Of a stretch of DNA of 64,000 nt, positions 14,601 to 26,465 are shown one piece after another. The DNA is taken from assembly GCA_029532415.1 (NCBI GenBank), contig JAQOTA010000015.1, positions 124,001 through 188,000 of the forward strand, given 5' to 3'. The notes under the pieces were generated by a model. The model did no database searches and had not been told where the DNA came from. It saw only the letters and a list, made by a program, of their open reading frames with translations. A program made the translations under genes and the position numbers. The DNA comes from Marasmius tenuissimus. Taxonomy: Eukaryota > Basidiomycota > Agaricomycetes > Agaricales > Marasmiaceae. How positions within the stretch are numbered: the stretch's first letter is position 1; the number at the start of each line of letters is the position of its first letter.

Positions 14601-14990
14601 TCTTGGACTCCTAGGTGTATTGAAAGTAAAAGTACGAGAAAATTATTGTCGGTTAGTATGTTTCTGAGGCGACACCGAGGCAGGCGTACCAATAAGTCCA
14701 GCACAAGAATTCATATGTTCTGAATCAATCTGTGAGCTACATATGGAATTGGCTGATTTAAGCGGCTCGAGGGCTTGTTCTCTGCTGAGAATCGTAACAA
14801 TCCGTATCGATCTGGGGCCTGAAGCCACCAACTATCATGATCGTGAATGGCCTGTGGATGATACAAACGACGTATCACTCGACTCAAGACCCAGAAATTG
14901 ACCCGATGACCTGAAATAGACAATATGCATCGTAGACAGAGCGGTGGATGCCACAAGCAAGTATCCCGGTTGCCGGTGGCGGTGGTTCAA
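5645..14990. other. Class A array spacer (first copy), no identifiable gene
   Basis: The first 1.7 kb (to about 7310) matches the sequence after copy 4 (39386 to about 40920). The last 0.5 kb (from about 14600) matches the sequence before copy 5 (from about 48140). Around 10800-11350 and 12000-12250 it is a diverged homologue of class B spacer at about 20100-20260, 21950-22110 and 22880-23040. Minus-strand donor-like sites (complement of GTACGT or GTATGT) occur at about 6306, 6440, 6547, 9113, 10755, 13922 and 14166, which suggests short minus-strand exons. None encodes a domain I recognise. The stretch 12360-13700 has no open frame worth reporting. Confidence 0.45.
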
Positions 14991-15526
14991 GTGCAGGTCG
15001 AGGCATTCGCAAAATTCTGTTTTGGTTCCGGGCTGATCCCCAATTCGTGCTCCTTGTTTCACCGTTCACGGCACTCACCACCCCGAAGCTCGACAGCATA
15101 TGACTCGCTCACCATCTCTGCTATCTTTCGAACCTCGTCGCAGATTCATCAGGCGACCATCTGGATGACCACTCTTATCATCACGGAAGAAGACTATAAA
15201 TGGGTTCGGACCGATGAGATTGAACGTGAAGGGGTTCGGGCGTTTATCACAGCAGTGAGTGGCTTTATCGGGACCCAAATTACATCTTTTATGGAGTCAG
15301 TGGGATCACATCGATAAGGACAGCATTTGGCCGGGCTCTGGAGTGCCGTGTGGGCGTGTACGGTCTATAAGAGGGATTGCTGTCGAACAAGACAGCGTGG
15401 ACATCGGATGTTCTGATCACAGCCTGGATATGGGCTGCCCTTAGGCTGTTTCTTGCCTTGTCTTTCTACCACCATCTTCTACCATCATCTTGCCCCCTCT
15501 GGCATACCCGCCCACTCACAAGTCCG
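14990..15526 (+). promoter_or_regulatory. Conserved upstream block of array gene copy 2
   Basis: This is the same block as before the other copies: a CGGGCTGATCCC string near 15029, a GTGGCTTTATCGGGACC-like string near 15257, and a TACCACCATCTTC pyrimidine tract just before the ATG. Its upstream neighbour is the class A spacer end, as for copy 5 but unlike copies 1, 3 and 4. Confidence 0.4.
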
Positions 15527-17806
15527 ATGATATCTTTCTTTCGAAAGGCGAAGAAGACCACAGTTACGAGCGGGAGCGGGAGCTTCAGCCACGTTCAAGG
15601 AGATCAGATCAATTACACGACAACAATTGTACAAGCGGAGGAAAAGGAATGCACTGAGTTGGACGAGGTAAGCGGCTCGAGCTGTCTCTAGAAATTCATG
15701 TCTGATTAGTTACTAGTATTTCTACGTGAAGCAGGGCGCTATCTCCAGGCAGAGGAATATCCACATAGGCCGGTACCTGCGGGACGACAAAGATCAATGC
15801 CTATGTCGATCTTGCAAAGAGAGTCGAGTTCAACGAGTTCGAGCTAATAGGCTCATCTGTACGGCAGAACTTGTGGACATCCCGGGCAGAATCTTTACGT
15901 TGGTAGAATACACGGGCCCAGATGAAAAAGAGGTACGCCGGAAATTGACTTGCTATTTGTTTGATGAATGCTGAAACTCGCTTCAGGCGTTCGAGAAGGA
16001 CCTTGTTATGTTCATGAGCGGACTGTGTGTATCAGCTCTCGTTGCATTGAGTAGATGCTCAAGTTGCTATAGAACCTTGAATGGACCTCAATTGTACGGT
16101 TACAACTTGTCAGCAAGACCATCGGTATTATTACACAATGGTACGGACCTGTTACATGCCTTGGGTCTATTTCCACTGATTTTTTCTGCAGAGCTGGTGC
16201 CGGCTGCGCAGGTGAATGCAGGGATTGTTGGACAGATGTATCTCTATAGTTTGTGTGTAAGTCGTCAGTACAATATCCAGATACAGTTGAATGAAATGAT
16301 TACAGAGGCAATTGGATTGCGGGGGAAAAGAATTGTGGTTGGATCCGGGGAGGGGAGTGTTTTGCCGTGGTCCACTAGGGCCACAACCCCGTTTCTATGG
16401 TTTGATTTTTGGCGATGAGCTGCCCTTGACCGCAGAGCTCGTCCAAGAAGACGTTCTGTTGCGCTTTTTGGCGAGCCTCAAGTCGAAAGAAATTGATGAC
16501 GTTGTCGTCCGTGGAGTCGCTTATTCGGGTGCCTGGAAACGCGTGCCTGAACGAGTACTTCGGCCGACGGTCGTTTCGACGTCGACAAACACCCCCATCG
16601 CCGTCGCAAACAATGCCTGGAAGAGCGACAATGATAATCTTTCAGGTCGAAAAGTGTTGGATAATGGGCTAACAAGGTGGATTTCAAAAAACCATCCACT
16701 TCTTTCATCTAACATCTCGAGTAGATTTACATTCGCTGGTGGAGGCCGTGTTTGGTTGAGGTGGAATCGAAATGCAGAGGAGGCGTGGATGGCACAAGTC
16801 TGGAGTGTTTTCAGTGCTCGTGGAATATCATTGGACGAGGATCTACGTGTTTACAGTGCGTCGTTGTTTTCCTTTCCCCTTCCACCCACTGACATCTCTC
16901 AGAGCTCACCTACCCTCGCGCCTCGTTGCATGGCTACCTTTCACACTCTAAAGCCCGCCAACGATCCCAACAACCAATCTACCTTTTCATCCGCCCACCT
17001 GCCTCTGACCTGTGCAATGGCTGGACCTCTTCCGTTCATTTCTGGTTTTTCGATGAAGATGGCCACTCTTCGCTCTCGCACACCCTCTGCCACGACTTTG
17101 GCCTTCCAACAGAGCTCCACCTCTCTCAAGGCTTCATCTCATGGTCTTGGTCCAATGAAGCCTACAGCAGCCTCCGCCAATATCAACTCTTTCGAGGTTT
17201 TAACCCGTCCATCACCGACTTCGCTCGATTTCTCAAACGGGACCAAAACATCTTCCAACCTCTGAGTGACTCGGATCGGTTTGCACAGGTCAACCAAGGC
17301 TCGTTTCGCCTATTCCTTCTCATTGCCGTCGTCTGATCTCCTCTGATTTGCTGGCAGAGCCTTCTCTCAAGATTGGACCCTTGACATTGACAGCAGACCT
17401 CTCGATAGTGGAAGATCCCATCACAGCTCACCCGGCTCAACTCACTCACGGCTTTGAGCCCACCACCACCACTGATTCTGCTCAACATACTAGGGTTGGT
17501 GATCGCGTCTTCCGGCTTGCGAGCGACCAAGATCGATTCGAACATGTCCAAGACGGTCGGCTCTATTCGCCCTTCCCATACAAATCACCCTAAATTTCAT
17601 TTTGGCAGACTCCAAGTGTGAACACTCGACATCCACTGCATCAAAAGGTACGCTCTCCCTTCATATCGCTGGCTTCAGCCTATCTCAGCCGGCCATTATT
17701 TGCGTCAGCGGCTAGTGCACAGCCCGCTGGGTTCTTATCTTGCCTACTCTCCCCACTCTCATCCACGCTTTCGAGCAAATCGGACATTCTTACTATTGGT
17801 TTTTAG
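15527..17806 (+). CDS. Array gene copy 2: basidiomycete kinase-N-lobe-like protein of unknown function
   Basis: Exons inferred from GT-AG junctions with consistent phase are 15527-15667, 15717-15932, 15987-16140, 16192-16256, 16306-16676, 16725-16855 and 16913-17288. C-terminal exons follow from about 17362 to 17555, then 17609-17647 and 17679-17806. Introns are about 31-75 bp. The N-terminus carries GSGSFSHVQGDQINYTTT, then VEYTGPDEKE / AFEKDL, LYGYNLSARPSVLLHN, ELVPAAQ, ELWLDPGRGVFCRGPLGP, LVQEDVLLRFLASLKSK, NTPIAVANNAW, EEAWMAQVW and QQPIYLFIRP. The class B C-terminus continues beyond SDRFAQ to a serine/leucine-rich tail ending SDILTIGF. The same reading frame of that tail is kept in copies 3 and 6, which argues that it is coding. 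No HRD or DFG motif is seen. The 31-bp intron before the last exon is unusually short. Confidence 0.74.
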
Positions 17807-19720
17807 CTCAGGCCGCCGTTGTCTCCTACATTTTTGAGTATGTATTCTGTCATTCACGTTGATTACCCCGTTCTCTCTGTTCATGCACTGTATTTCTCTC
17901 AAAAACATCAAACACGATCATAAATACCGGATACGATGCTTATATTTAGCAAATATCATGTCGGTTGTGAACAACGCCGACCGCTCCCCCACTCTATAGA
18001 ATTCCAGTCATAGAATCAACCCAACTTCTATGTTACGGCTTATGTATCTCGATCCTGGGGCTGTAGATCAGCTTTGACCCGAGACGGGTCCTACAGTCTG
18101 AGTTTTCTCGTCATACTAGGTTGAATTCTACTGGTTGTATCTTTGGCTGACCCACGCACTGTCGCCTCAAAATCGAGTTCTCGTGCCGTTTTGTTGTTGG
18201 AGGGCTCTGAACGAGCATTGGAGCAAATGAGGGGACTCCTCTCCCTGAGTTCGATCAACCGCATCGGGGTTGTGAGGACTGTTAACGAATGGGATGAAGC
18301 TTAAAAGAACAAGTTCATACCTCCCATCGTCACCCATGATCTGCTCGGCCCTTCAGACCTGCATCTTGAGCTTGAGATCTCGTTGTTACTCTCGAGCTTC
18401 GTCTTTGCCCATTCGGGTTTTATAATTCTGGCAATGGATCTGCGGCATGAGCATGTCGAATTCAGCAGTTCTATCTGGAGAGAGCGGGTACTAAGGGAGC
18501 TGCCATTAAATAGTCAAGTAGCTCGACGACGGGTCGGTGTCTGAGAGGGGGAAACGAGCTTTCGTTCTGATGCCTCGAGTTCCTTCGATTGGTTTGAGAC
18601 TCGGGCGTAAGCACAACATGCAACAAAAGCTAATTCACCTAGTCGATACCAGCTTCATGGTATGGATTGAACGAAATTTTCGTTGTGAATACCAAGGCCG
18701 TAGTCCGCTGGCAACCATCCTCCCGAGCAACCTCCTGTTGACGTTCAGACCGACTTGAGCGTTGGCGAGGATTCGAGTTTTTAAATTCTTCGAGGAGCAC
18801 CGGGCTAGAGACAAACATTGCGTTCAACGTCGAAAGTAGATCGAGGGACTGTGCGGACATACCTACATGGGCTCCCTCCTTCCGTGACAATTGTTGGTGA
18901 TGACAAAGTGATTGACTCGGAACAAAGTCACCCTCCAATCCGCGTAGAGGTGCTGCGGGTATGGGCCACCCAGTCGCGTGATTGTAACATATTTATGCCC
19001 AAGAGAACATGTATCACGGTGGGCGGCGTAATGAACTGGGCCCGACTCTTGCTTTCCATACAAAATCCTCTATTCAGCCGCTATACTTGCAAGAACAGGA
19101 GAACCACCGAGTATTGACAGACATGCACCCTCTGACGATTCCTGATCCATCGAACTCCAGTTCCGCGACCACAGAAGCGAGATTCAAGGCGTCCACCGAA
19201 GTGATTCTGGCGCGGTTGAACCCAGGACACCGAGGCTGATCGGGTCTTCAGCCGATTTGGTTCCTAGAAGATTGAACGAGTTGAGGGGCCGAATGGACGA
19301 TGACCGTGCTATAAGACTGACTGTTGCATGCCTATGGGCGTTATTCATAGCACCGAGAGATTTGACAAAGCTTGCTTCATGAGAAGGATAGTGGAGTCAA
19401 TCCCTTTGCCGGATGGTTACATTCATTCGATGACAACCTTTTGAGTATCGTCAGACCGAGTTTATGAGGGTCACAGAGAGATTCAACAAACATTCGCTGG
19501 GACATTGAGACCGTATCCACATCCAAGCGTGAGCTCCCTTTACTCTTGATCTGTAGTGATCTTGAAACGGCCTCGTATTCGAGCGTCGATCAGAGCTGGA
19601 GGATCACAGCAAACTGACGAGTTCTGAGCCGTTCTGCATAGGCGGAAGTGATTAGAATTATCAGAGCTCATCTTCGGAAAGCCAACTCAAACAGACATAC
19701 CTCCGAGGCTCTGTGAGCTG

Positions 19721-20088
19721 CTATCCATCAGATAAACCTCCGCAATACTCGTCACTGCCGGGAGTGAACTCCCTACATCCAATGCCTCCTTCGCCACCGA
19801 GCTCTCGGATATGGTAACTATGTGTCTTCAAATCATCAACTTGGATGAGGTTTGAGGGCTCACTGTACCCTCGAAAATCTATGACGGCGGTTGCTGCCGT
19901 CAGAACGGAGAGATAGTTAGTGCGGAATCGAAGTCGGAGTTGAAAGTGCAACACACCTTTTTGGCCCAAAGTACGTGTTGGCACAAGTAAGACCGCGAGC
20001 GGTAAGATGATGCACGAAGTCTTAAACGTGAAGGCTGGGGCCCTGGTAGTGGAGAAAGCGATGAGCAAGGCCACGACATCTTTGAGGG
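19721..20088 (-). CDS. Possible exons of a minus-strand membrane-protein gene
   Basis: Reading the minus strand, a candidate exon from 20088 to 19957 follows a CACTTTCAG acceptor and ends at an AAAAAG/GTGTGT donor. It encodes two hydrophobic stretches (DVVALLIAF and SCIILPLAVLLVP). The next candidate exon, from 19893 after a CGGCAG acceptor, joins in the same phase and encodes a segment containing YSEPSNLIQVDDLKTH, ending at a stop near 19721. Phase continuity and hydrophobicity are the only support. The exon upstream (about 20108-20180) has an in-frame TAG, so the locus may be decayed. I do not recognise the family. Related sequence occurs in the next unit and, diverged, near 10800 in unit 1. 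Confidence 0.25.
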
Positions 20089-20334
20089 CTGAAAGTGGCA
20101 CGCTAGCATACCTCCTTGCCTACTGCGCGCTATGCATCAAACGAGAGCCGTTTAGAGGGCTCTCAGACAGCTTCCAGAAAGCTGCCAAAGCACCGAAAAT
20201 GCCCAATAAAGTGTGTTATTGATTAGCTTGGCTTCACTGTGATATTGAAACGAGCGTACTACCTCAACCGAGACGACACCCTTAGCGTGCGCCCCTCCAT
20301 ATACATGTCTCGAGGATTCAGAGCGCCTAAGATG

Positions 20335-20816
20335 CCGACTTGAGCCATGCGTGCTCTGCGAGTCCGCCTATCGTAGGTATAATGTCGAAGGATTTCAACG
20401 TTCTGAATATCTGGTCAGCTTCTTTTCGCAGACACGAAACGGAAGAGAGCCATCCAACATTCCTCAAATGCGAGCCCCACATAGAGATGACGGCGAGGTG
20501 CACGTTTGTGAGCCTGAGCATCAGCAAGAACGACGTTTGACCAAAAGAAAAAAGGCCAGCCAGTGATGGGTTGACGATGCTGTATTTGAGCGTCAGAGCG
20601 GAAAGATGGTAGAGTATCAGCGATACGACGTACCCTCTTCGCCGTATACGTCTGGAATAACGGTGTAGATATCTATGCACTCAGCGCTGTGTATCCTTTC
20701 ATAGTCGTATAAGTTGAGGAAATAGGCTGCAAACCGCCAACACGTCAAAAAGACACGGTTTAAAGCTTGTACAACGGTACAGGCACTGACCTGAAAGATT
20801 AAGTTCATGCTTTCAT
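20335..20816 (-). other. Minus-strand exon-like pieces of unknown gene
   Basis: From 20808 the minus strand reads a short ATG-led segment ending at a CAG/GTCAGT donor. After a CAG acceptor comes a frame with AYFLNLYDYERIHSAECID ending at a GAGG/GTACGTC donor near 20635. A third frame follows an ATACAG acceptor near 20580. Donors and acceptors are good, but the protein is not recognised and the reading frame of the third piece is ambiguous. The whole stretch is duplicated at 31260-31740. Confidence 0.25.
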
Positions 20817-20850
20817 CTGCTCTTGGCCGCCACTAGGGATTGAATGAGAT

Positions 20851-21545
20851 TAAGGCTCCAACCGTACCGTATCCGTATAGGCTTCGCAGTGTAAATATAC
20901 GGCTACAGTTTGTATACTGTGTATATACTGTTTAAAACTGTTTACATACAATATGTCACAAGAGTACCACGTGCTCAGTAGTTGAGCCATGCTTACGCCT
21001 CGTCCGAGGTGGAGGAACAATGTCCAGAAGACCTGCTCTGATCCAAGACTTGCTCAACAAGGCCTCGCGGATTGTCTTGGCTTTGAGAGAGCTTCGGAGA
21101 TCTTGGCAAATGTTCCTCGGCTGCGAAAAGACACGCTCAACCGAAACAATCGTTGCTGGGATGGCGAGAAAATCTCGGGCCATACGAGCAAGAATCGGGA
21201 AGCTGCCGGCATGCTCCTGGTTATGAATATGAGCAAAAGCCCTGTCCACTGACCCAAAAAAACACGTACCTTCCACCAAAGCAATGGTTTTTCCAAGTTG
21301 CAGTCCTTCGATGATCAGTGCTGTCAACTATTACTCTCTACTAGCTGAGTAGGACGTAATACCCGTTGCCACTGGTGCAAACTGGACCTACAGGCTACAA
21401 GCCTTAGATAGTCACGGTATATACTGTTTATACTGTCTAGTAAACTGTATGTTTAAACTTCGGGCGGACAAGTAGACATATACAGTAAACTATAGAGTAG
21501 GATCCGTATATAAACAGTATACTATAGGGTACGGTTGGAGCCTTA
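20851..21545 (-). mobile_element. hAT element remnant with 8-bp target duplication
   Basis: The 695-bp element is bounded by perfect 18-bp terminal inverted repeats (TAAGGCTCCAACCGTACC) and flanked by AATGAGAT on both sides (20843-20850 and 21546-21553). The next array unit shows the uninterrupted site once (around 31770: GGGATTGAATGAGATGATG). Subterminal zones are crowded with GTATACTGTTTA / ACTGTTTA-type repeats (20895-20955 and 21415-21530), typical of hAT transposase-binding zones. Inside, on the minus strand, is a fragment of hAT transposase. The length is far below an autonomous element, so it is a deletion derivative. Confidence 0.93.
20956..21327 (-). pseudogene. hAT transposase C-terminal dimerisation-domain fragment
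   Basis: The 123-residue open frame contains FPILARMARDFLAIPATIVS, then ERVFS, then DLRSSLKAKTIREALLSKSW. This is the signature of the hAT C-terminal dimerisation domain (Dimer_Tnp_hAT, PF05699), whose hallmark is a short P-x-S-x-x-S/E-R-x-F-S segment followed by an RxxLxxxxxxxLxxxxxW block. The catalytic DDE region and the N-terminal zinc finger are absent and there is no room for them inside the element. It is therefore a truncated, non-functional transposase whose ATG probably has no meaning. Confidence 0.85.
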
Positions 21546-21553
21546 AATGAGAT

Positions 21554-24500
21554 GATGAGGGTGAAAAAGCGGGGATCGACGTGATGGTCATTGCGGTTGT
21601 GGAGAAAGTTTAGAAAGACGTCGCACGCGGGCTTGTGACACCCTCAGCCCATCTTCGACTGTTGTAAATACGGGCTCATTCCAAGATTTTCCTAGCTCAA
21701 CTCATGATTCGGAAAACAATATTGTGATAAATATTCTTACATTCAGCTCGTGAATCCGTTTCAGCAATATAGACTACGTGATCGAGAAGTGTTCGATGGG
21801 AGAGTAGTGATGAGCGAGCACGGGAGCTCTAAATGAATTGTTTGACTCCGTAAAGTGAGATTCGAGACGAACAAGGAAATGATAGCAGGACGAAGGAAGC
21901 TAGTGCTAGGACCCAGGGCACGGCGGCTCGATGCATAGCGTGTATACAAAGGGGTCGCGATTGGATTCCTGGCAGCGGAGAGGTAGGAGTGTGGACTTCG
22001 TGACATGTATGTTATATGCTGGGTACATTGTGGATCGTATTTGCAGAGACACACCGAGTCTGGATCGTCGCGGTTTGTATCTTCGATGTTGAGCGCTTGA
22101 AAAGTCGATCAGTATGGCACCAGTTGTGTCCCTTCTGAGATGGGTACCGTGAACCACCGTTTTTGAGTGAACGTGCTTGTTGTTCCGAGAGTTCTTGGAG
22201 GTGATTGGACGCTTGTGGGATGTGAGGATATAATGGTGGACCCATGGCCTTCGAGCTAGAAACCACGACTTGCAACACAGAGCAAAAGTGAGAATATGTG
22301 GAGATGCCAGTCGGGATGGGAAACTTACTCGACTCACTAGCGAGTTCCACACTGTACCCACCAATACGCCATGGGAAAACCGACTGAACCCTGCTACTCA
22401 GCCAAAGCCGGGTTTAGAAACATCGAGTTTATCGCCCGAGGGTCAAACAGTGGTTTTTACCCCAGTGTAGTACGGTCATTTCAGTGCCCAACCCCCCGTA
22501 GCAATGGCCGTTGTTGCTCCCATTTCAAATCCCACTACAATGCATAACTCCCACTCGTGAACCCAGCGCTGCTTCCATCCTTTCTGTCTGCGAGCACCAG
22601 CCGCCATCTCAACCCTGCCAGAACCATCCCAATATCCTCCAAAAGTTTACCCGCGCCCCTCAAGTATCTATTCCCGTCCAACGGAGCTAGCTATTCAAGT
22701 TTCAGAGGCGGAGTGTTTTTTCAATAAATAATGAACGCACCAAGGGTATTCTCGTACACTTTCCCCTTGAACGTCAATCAAATGTGCATTCTTCCCGTCG
22801 TTAGAGGCCTTCAGTTCCGGCAGAGTTTTGGATGGTACGACCACAGTTTTGCTCTAGAGGCGGCCATTATTGACACTCATGGGTTTTGGGTGCGTCTGGT
22901 GAGTCCACAGCTTCTTGAGTGATGTGGAGAATTGAGCGTCGCCAGTCAATATCATGAAATCAAACTCCGCCCGACCTCCCGATTACCGGACCGGCTTGAG
23001 GGTAGGCTCGAATGCATCCACTCTGACTCTTTCACATACTTCTAGCATCACATCGTCGTTTCTTTGTACTTCATCAAGAGGTTCAATCAGCACATTTCCA
23101 AGTTGTGATTCCACATCTACGCTTCTTCGAGTCCACCAATCATTTTCTTTCATCGCGCATTCAGTGGATCCTACACAATTAAGACTGCCACCAAACGGAA
23201 AAAATCTCGAAAATCAATGAATCCCCAAGGCTCTCGAACACCCTCACACATGGCGCAAAGACAGTTGCGGTGGAACGCTTGTCAACGAGAGAATGATTAA
23301 GCGGTCTCATTCACCTTACGTGATTGGCCAGTGGTTGAGTCCGGGGCATGCCACATTATCATAGCCTCGATCCCAGTCGGCTCGAAAGATTCACCTCTCA
23401 AGTTCTTGCTCGTTGAGTATCTTTCCATGACCGTGAATAGCCCCCTGCTCATTTTCAGCCCCAGCAAGTACCCTCAAATTGCGTCAATGTACCAATGCGC
23501 TCCATGTCCCCACAAACAAGTTTGCACCGAAAATTTTGTCTTCCCGTAGCAGAGGGGCCACTTCATCCTCAGCCCATCGCCCCCCCAGAGTTGTATGTCT
23601 ATTGTAAGTCGTAGAGGCGGTCAAATTCGTGGGTAACGATACAGGAAGGTACTAATTTATACTTACCACCAATAAAGACTACGGTCCGATAGCTCAGCCC
23701 GCCCGCCCTGCGACCCTCGAGCAGTACCTTAACCCCGGCCCAGCCCCACAACGGCGGTAACTCGTGCCCTGACTTGAGAGAGATCAACTACACTAACATA
23801 TGCGAGTTAGAGATCCGAAAACATCGAACGGGCTGCTGTCCTAGTCCTTCCTTCCAGTTCGACAACAATGATAACTTCTCTGAGTCTCGAAGTCCTCGCC
23901 GGACATGACCTACCGGTGCCTCCTCCAGTAAAGAAGAAGCCTGCTGAATGAGACGAGGATAACAACCTTCTTGAAAAGCTTCCGACGCTACCCATCTAGC
24001 AAATCGTCATGTACGACGGGAATATATCTCAATGCACGGACGCCTATATTTGAACAGGAACTACATTGTGAATCAGGAATTGGTAGAGGCAAATCAGACG
24101 CTTATACCTTGCTTCCTCAGGCCGTCCCACTCAAACACAACGACCAGCTGCTCTCCTTGGTACCCAGATGGCAGGGGCGTCTCGTTCTCAGAGCTCACGA
24201 CAACTTGGAAAGTCGTAAAAGAGCGTACTTTGAATATCATATGGGCCCAAATTCTCTTGACTCGTGACGACGAATTGAGCCAAGAAGCATGCTACAACGT
24301 TGAAGCCACCGGGTCCCGTATTCCTGGAGTCTTCAAAAGCTAGCACGAAGCAAGAAATGTTGACGGTCAGTACATTTTCGAGATAAACCCCGAGGCAGAC
24401 ATACTAGGTCGAAACACGGGAGACTACGCTCTCAAATCGTCCCAAAAGCCGAATTCTATATTGAGTATGCTCAGGTGACAGTCCTAGGCGTTGGTAGAAA

Positions 24501-25900
24501 TTCAATGTTCAGACTGTAGTCCGGCTGATAGCTAATCCCGAGCGACTCCCCTGCGAGACCAAGGATGGTGAGCTCTGTTTGGTAGTCACCAAGTCCGTCT
24601 CATACAATGTCTCCCGGTGTCTTTGTCTGAGTTCACCATCTAGAACGCGATTGTTAGTCTGAGATGCAGATAGCCGGAACACAGTGAGCTGTAAGACTCA
24701 CCTTCGCGATGTTTATAATGCTCAAAACTCATATCACAACGACACCGTGGAAACTTGGAGTACGACTGATACGACACCAGCGTTCGAACCAATGAAAACA
24801 GGCAAGAGGTGGTGACCAGAAGCTGATACGGCCGTTCCGGATATTCAGCAGGTCCGCGAGCTGGATCCACGCCATGGGACACTTTCTCGCTAGAGGTTAC
24901 ACCGGCTACCTCTGTATAGCTGGGTACTCAAGGAATTGGTCGGCTTGAGAATCGTGTCCAGCTTATTTGAGTGCTAGTGGTGGAGGCGATAGAATGAGAT
25001 GGATTGTCCGTCCTACGTGCCTGCTGTCCATGTCTCTCAAATAAGCCGACGCACCCCCCCCCCCCCGAACCTGTTTCTGATATCATATCATCGGCCTATG
25101 GAGGTCTGTTTTGTCGATAAGCTGAGCTGTACGCGGTCTGTGAATCGAATAAAGGCTACGAGGTTGACACAGTTGACGTTTAGAGGCGGAAATCTGCTCT
25201 GGAAACTCACGAGACGTGCATCGTGATCCTGGTACACGAGTTCTTCGATCCAATGAGCCTTAGAACGAAGAGGCTAGAGGTTGGATTGAGATGGTTTTCT
25301 ATCAAAACATGGTCCTTCATGCACGTCGCGGTGAGGGTGATCGAGGTGAAGACAACGAGAAGTCTAGTAGTACAACTGCGAACGGAATGTCGTCTGAGAG
25401 AATAAAAGGCTAAGGTGTAGAATGTGAAGGTTCAAGATTTCTTGCCTGATCTTGAGGGACAGATTCGGACGATTTGATCTGACAAAGGATTGAACGTCAG
25501 GTATCAATAGCGGGGCACGGGGGTCAGATACCAAACAGAATGTGGACTGATAGGTGTTTCAAGGGCTATGATGAGTCCAACATACCTAATTAAAGGTATC
25601 TTCACGGGGAAGAGTGGGCGTGGTGACGCACCATGTCCTTGTCTGTGGAATCCGTATGCTCGGAGGGAGTAGTCAAAGTCGTGGATTACGCCTTTGTTCT
25701 TCAAACCTACGGTCTGACTTGCTATCTTCCAAGAATCGAAGTTATCAGTCTGAATCACGAAAAAGCTAATCTTCGAGAGCATGAGTCTCGACGTGATTAC
25801 GTACCTACTGCTTCAATAGCCAATTCTCAGCTTGAATATTAATTATGGAGAGTGTTATGAACCGGCAAAGCTGTGAATGGTACTTGAGGAAAGGAAAGGG
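21554..25900. other. Class B array spacer, right part
   Basis: This matches 31770-36400 of the next unit. Short plus-strand frames near 22731-23220 and 23971-24267 recur in the next unit at about 32980-33320 and 34342-34590, with substitutions and indels. The 23971 frame keeps IYLNARTPIFEQEL and RKRAYFEYHMGPNS in both units. No known domain is visible. Candidate minus-strand donors also occur. I see no RNA gene or promoter that can be assigned. Confidence 0.4.
25054..25066. repeat. C homopolymer, 13 bp
   Basis: A pure C run between identical flanks (CGACGCA and GAACCTG). The homologous site in the next unit (35545-35568) has 24 C. Confidence 0.9.
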
Positions 25901-26465
25901 AAAGACGTCGTTGGTGCTCATGGTGGTTCGAGTACAAGCAAGGCTTGAGCGCCAATGGGCGCTTTACAAAAAATTCTGAGTTTAGCTTCGGGCCGATCCC
26001 GATCCATGGTTGTCTCGCGACACCCACCACTCCCAGGCTCGATTCGCAAAAGAAACGACTCCTCGGCACTCTCTACATCTCTTCAAGGCTGTTCACGCAC
26101 GACTTGAAATCGAACCAACCAGATGGCCAGGTCACCACGGTTGGGGACTGCATATCAGATGGGATCCAGGAAATTGGGCGTAAATAGAAGACTTGATCAA
26201 GAGGGTGTTCATCGCAGCGATGAGTGGTTTTATCGGGACCCGATCCAGGACTTCATATCAATAACAACGGCATTGGGCCGGGCTCTGGAGCGCTCCATGG
26301 GCATAGTGCGGCGAAGGTCTAAAACAGGAATTGCTGTCGAACAAAACAGTGTGTCGCATGTTTTGACCGCAGCCTGGGTGTGAACTGCTCATGGAACTTC
26401 ATCCGGGTTGTCTTTCTACCATCACCTTCCCCCTCCTTGAACACACCCACCCCCTCACAAGTTCA
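25860..26465 (+). promoter_or_regulatory. Conserved upstream block of array gene copy 3
   Basis: The block shares with the other copies the CGGGCCGATCCCGATCC string (25990), CACCCACCACTCCCAGG (26021), GTGGTTTTATCGGGACC (26224) and the CTACCATCACCTTCC tract before the ATG. It lies at the end of a class B spacer. Confidence 0.4.

Larger units (their letters stand above)
17807..20850. other. Class B array spacer, left part
   Basis: This stretch is near-identical to 28755-31765 in the next unit, apart from short indels (for example around 18430 versus 29350). It contains small open frames on both strands, and minus-strand donor-like sites at about 18322, 18859, 19697, 20108 and 20635. I recognise no domain apart from the membrane-like exons annotated separately. 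The near-identity is explained by the recent duplication, so it is not by itself evidence of coding constraint. Confidence 0.45.
15527..26465 (+). repeat. Tandem array unit 2 (gene copy 2 plus class B spacer)
   Basis: The 10.9 kb unit is followed directly by a second copy at 26466-37348. The spacer parts are near-identical over long runs; compare 18537-18760 with 29470-29680, 20327-20820 with 31246-31750 and 25500-26190 with 36000-36680. Differences include a hAT insertion at 20851 (only this unit), an inverted-repeat element at 36685 (only the next unit), a C-homopolymer of 13 versus 24, and small indels. The gene copies at the head of each unit differ more than the spacers do. Confidence 0.8.
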
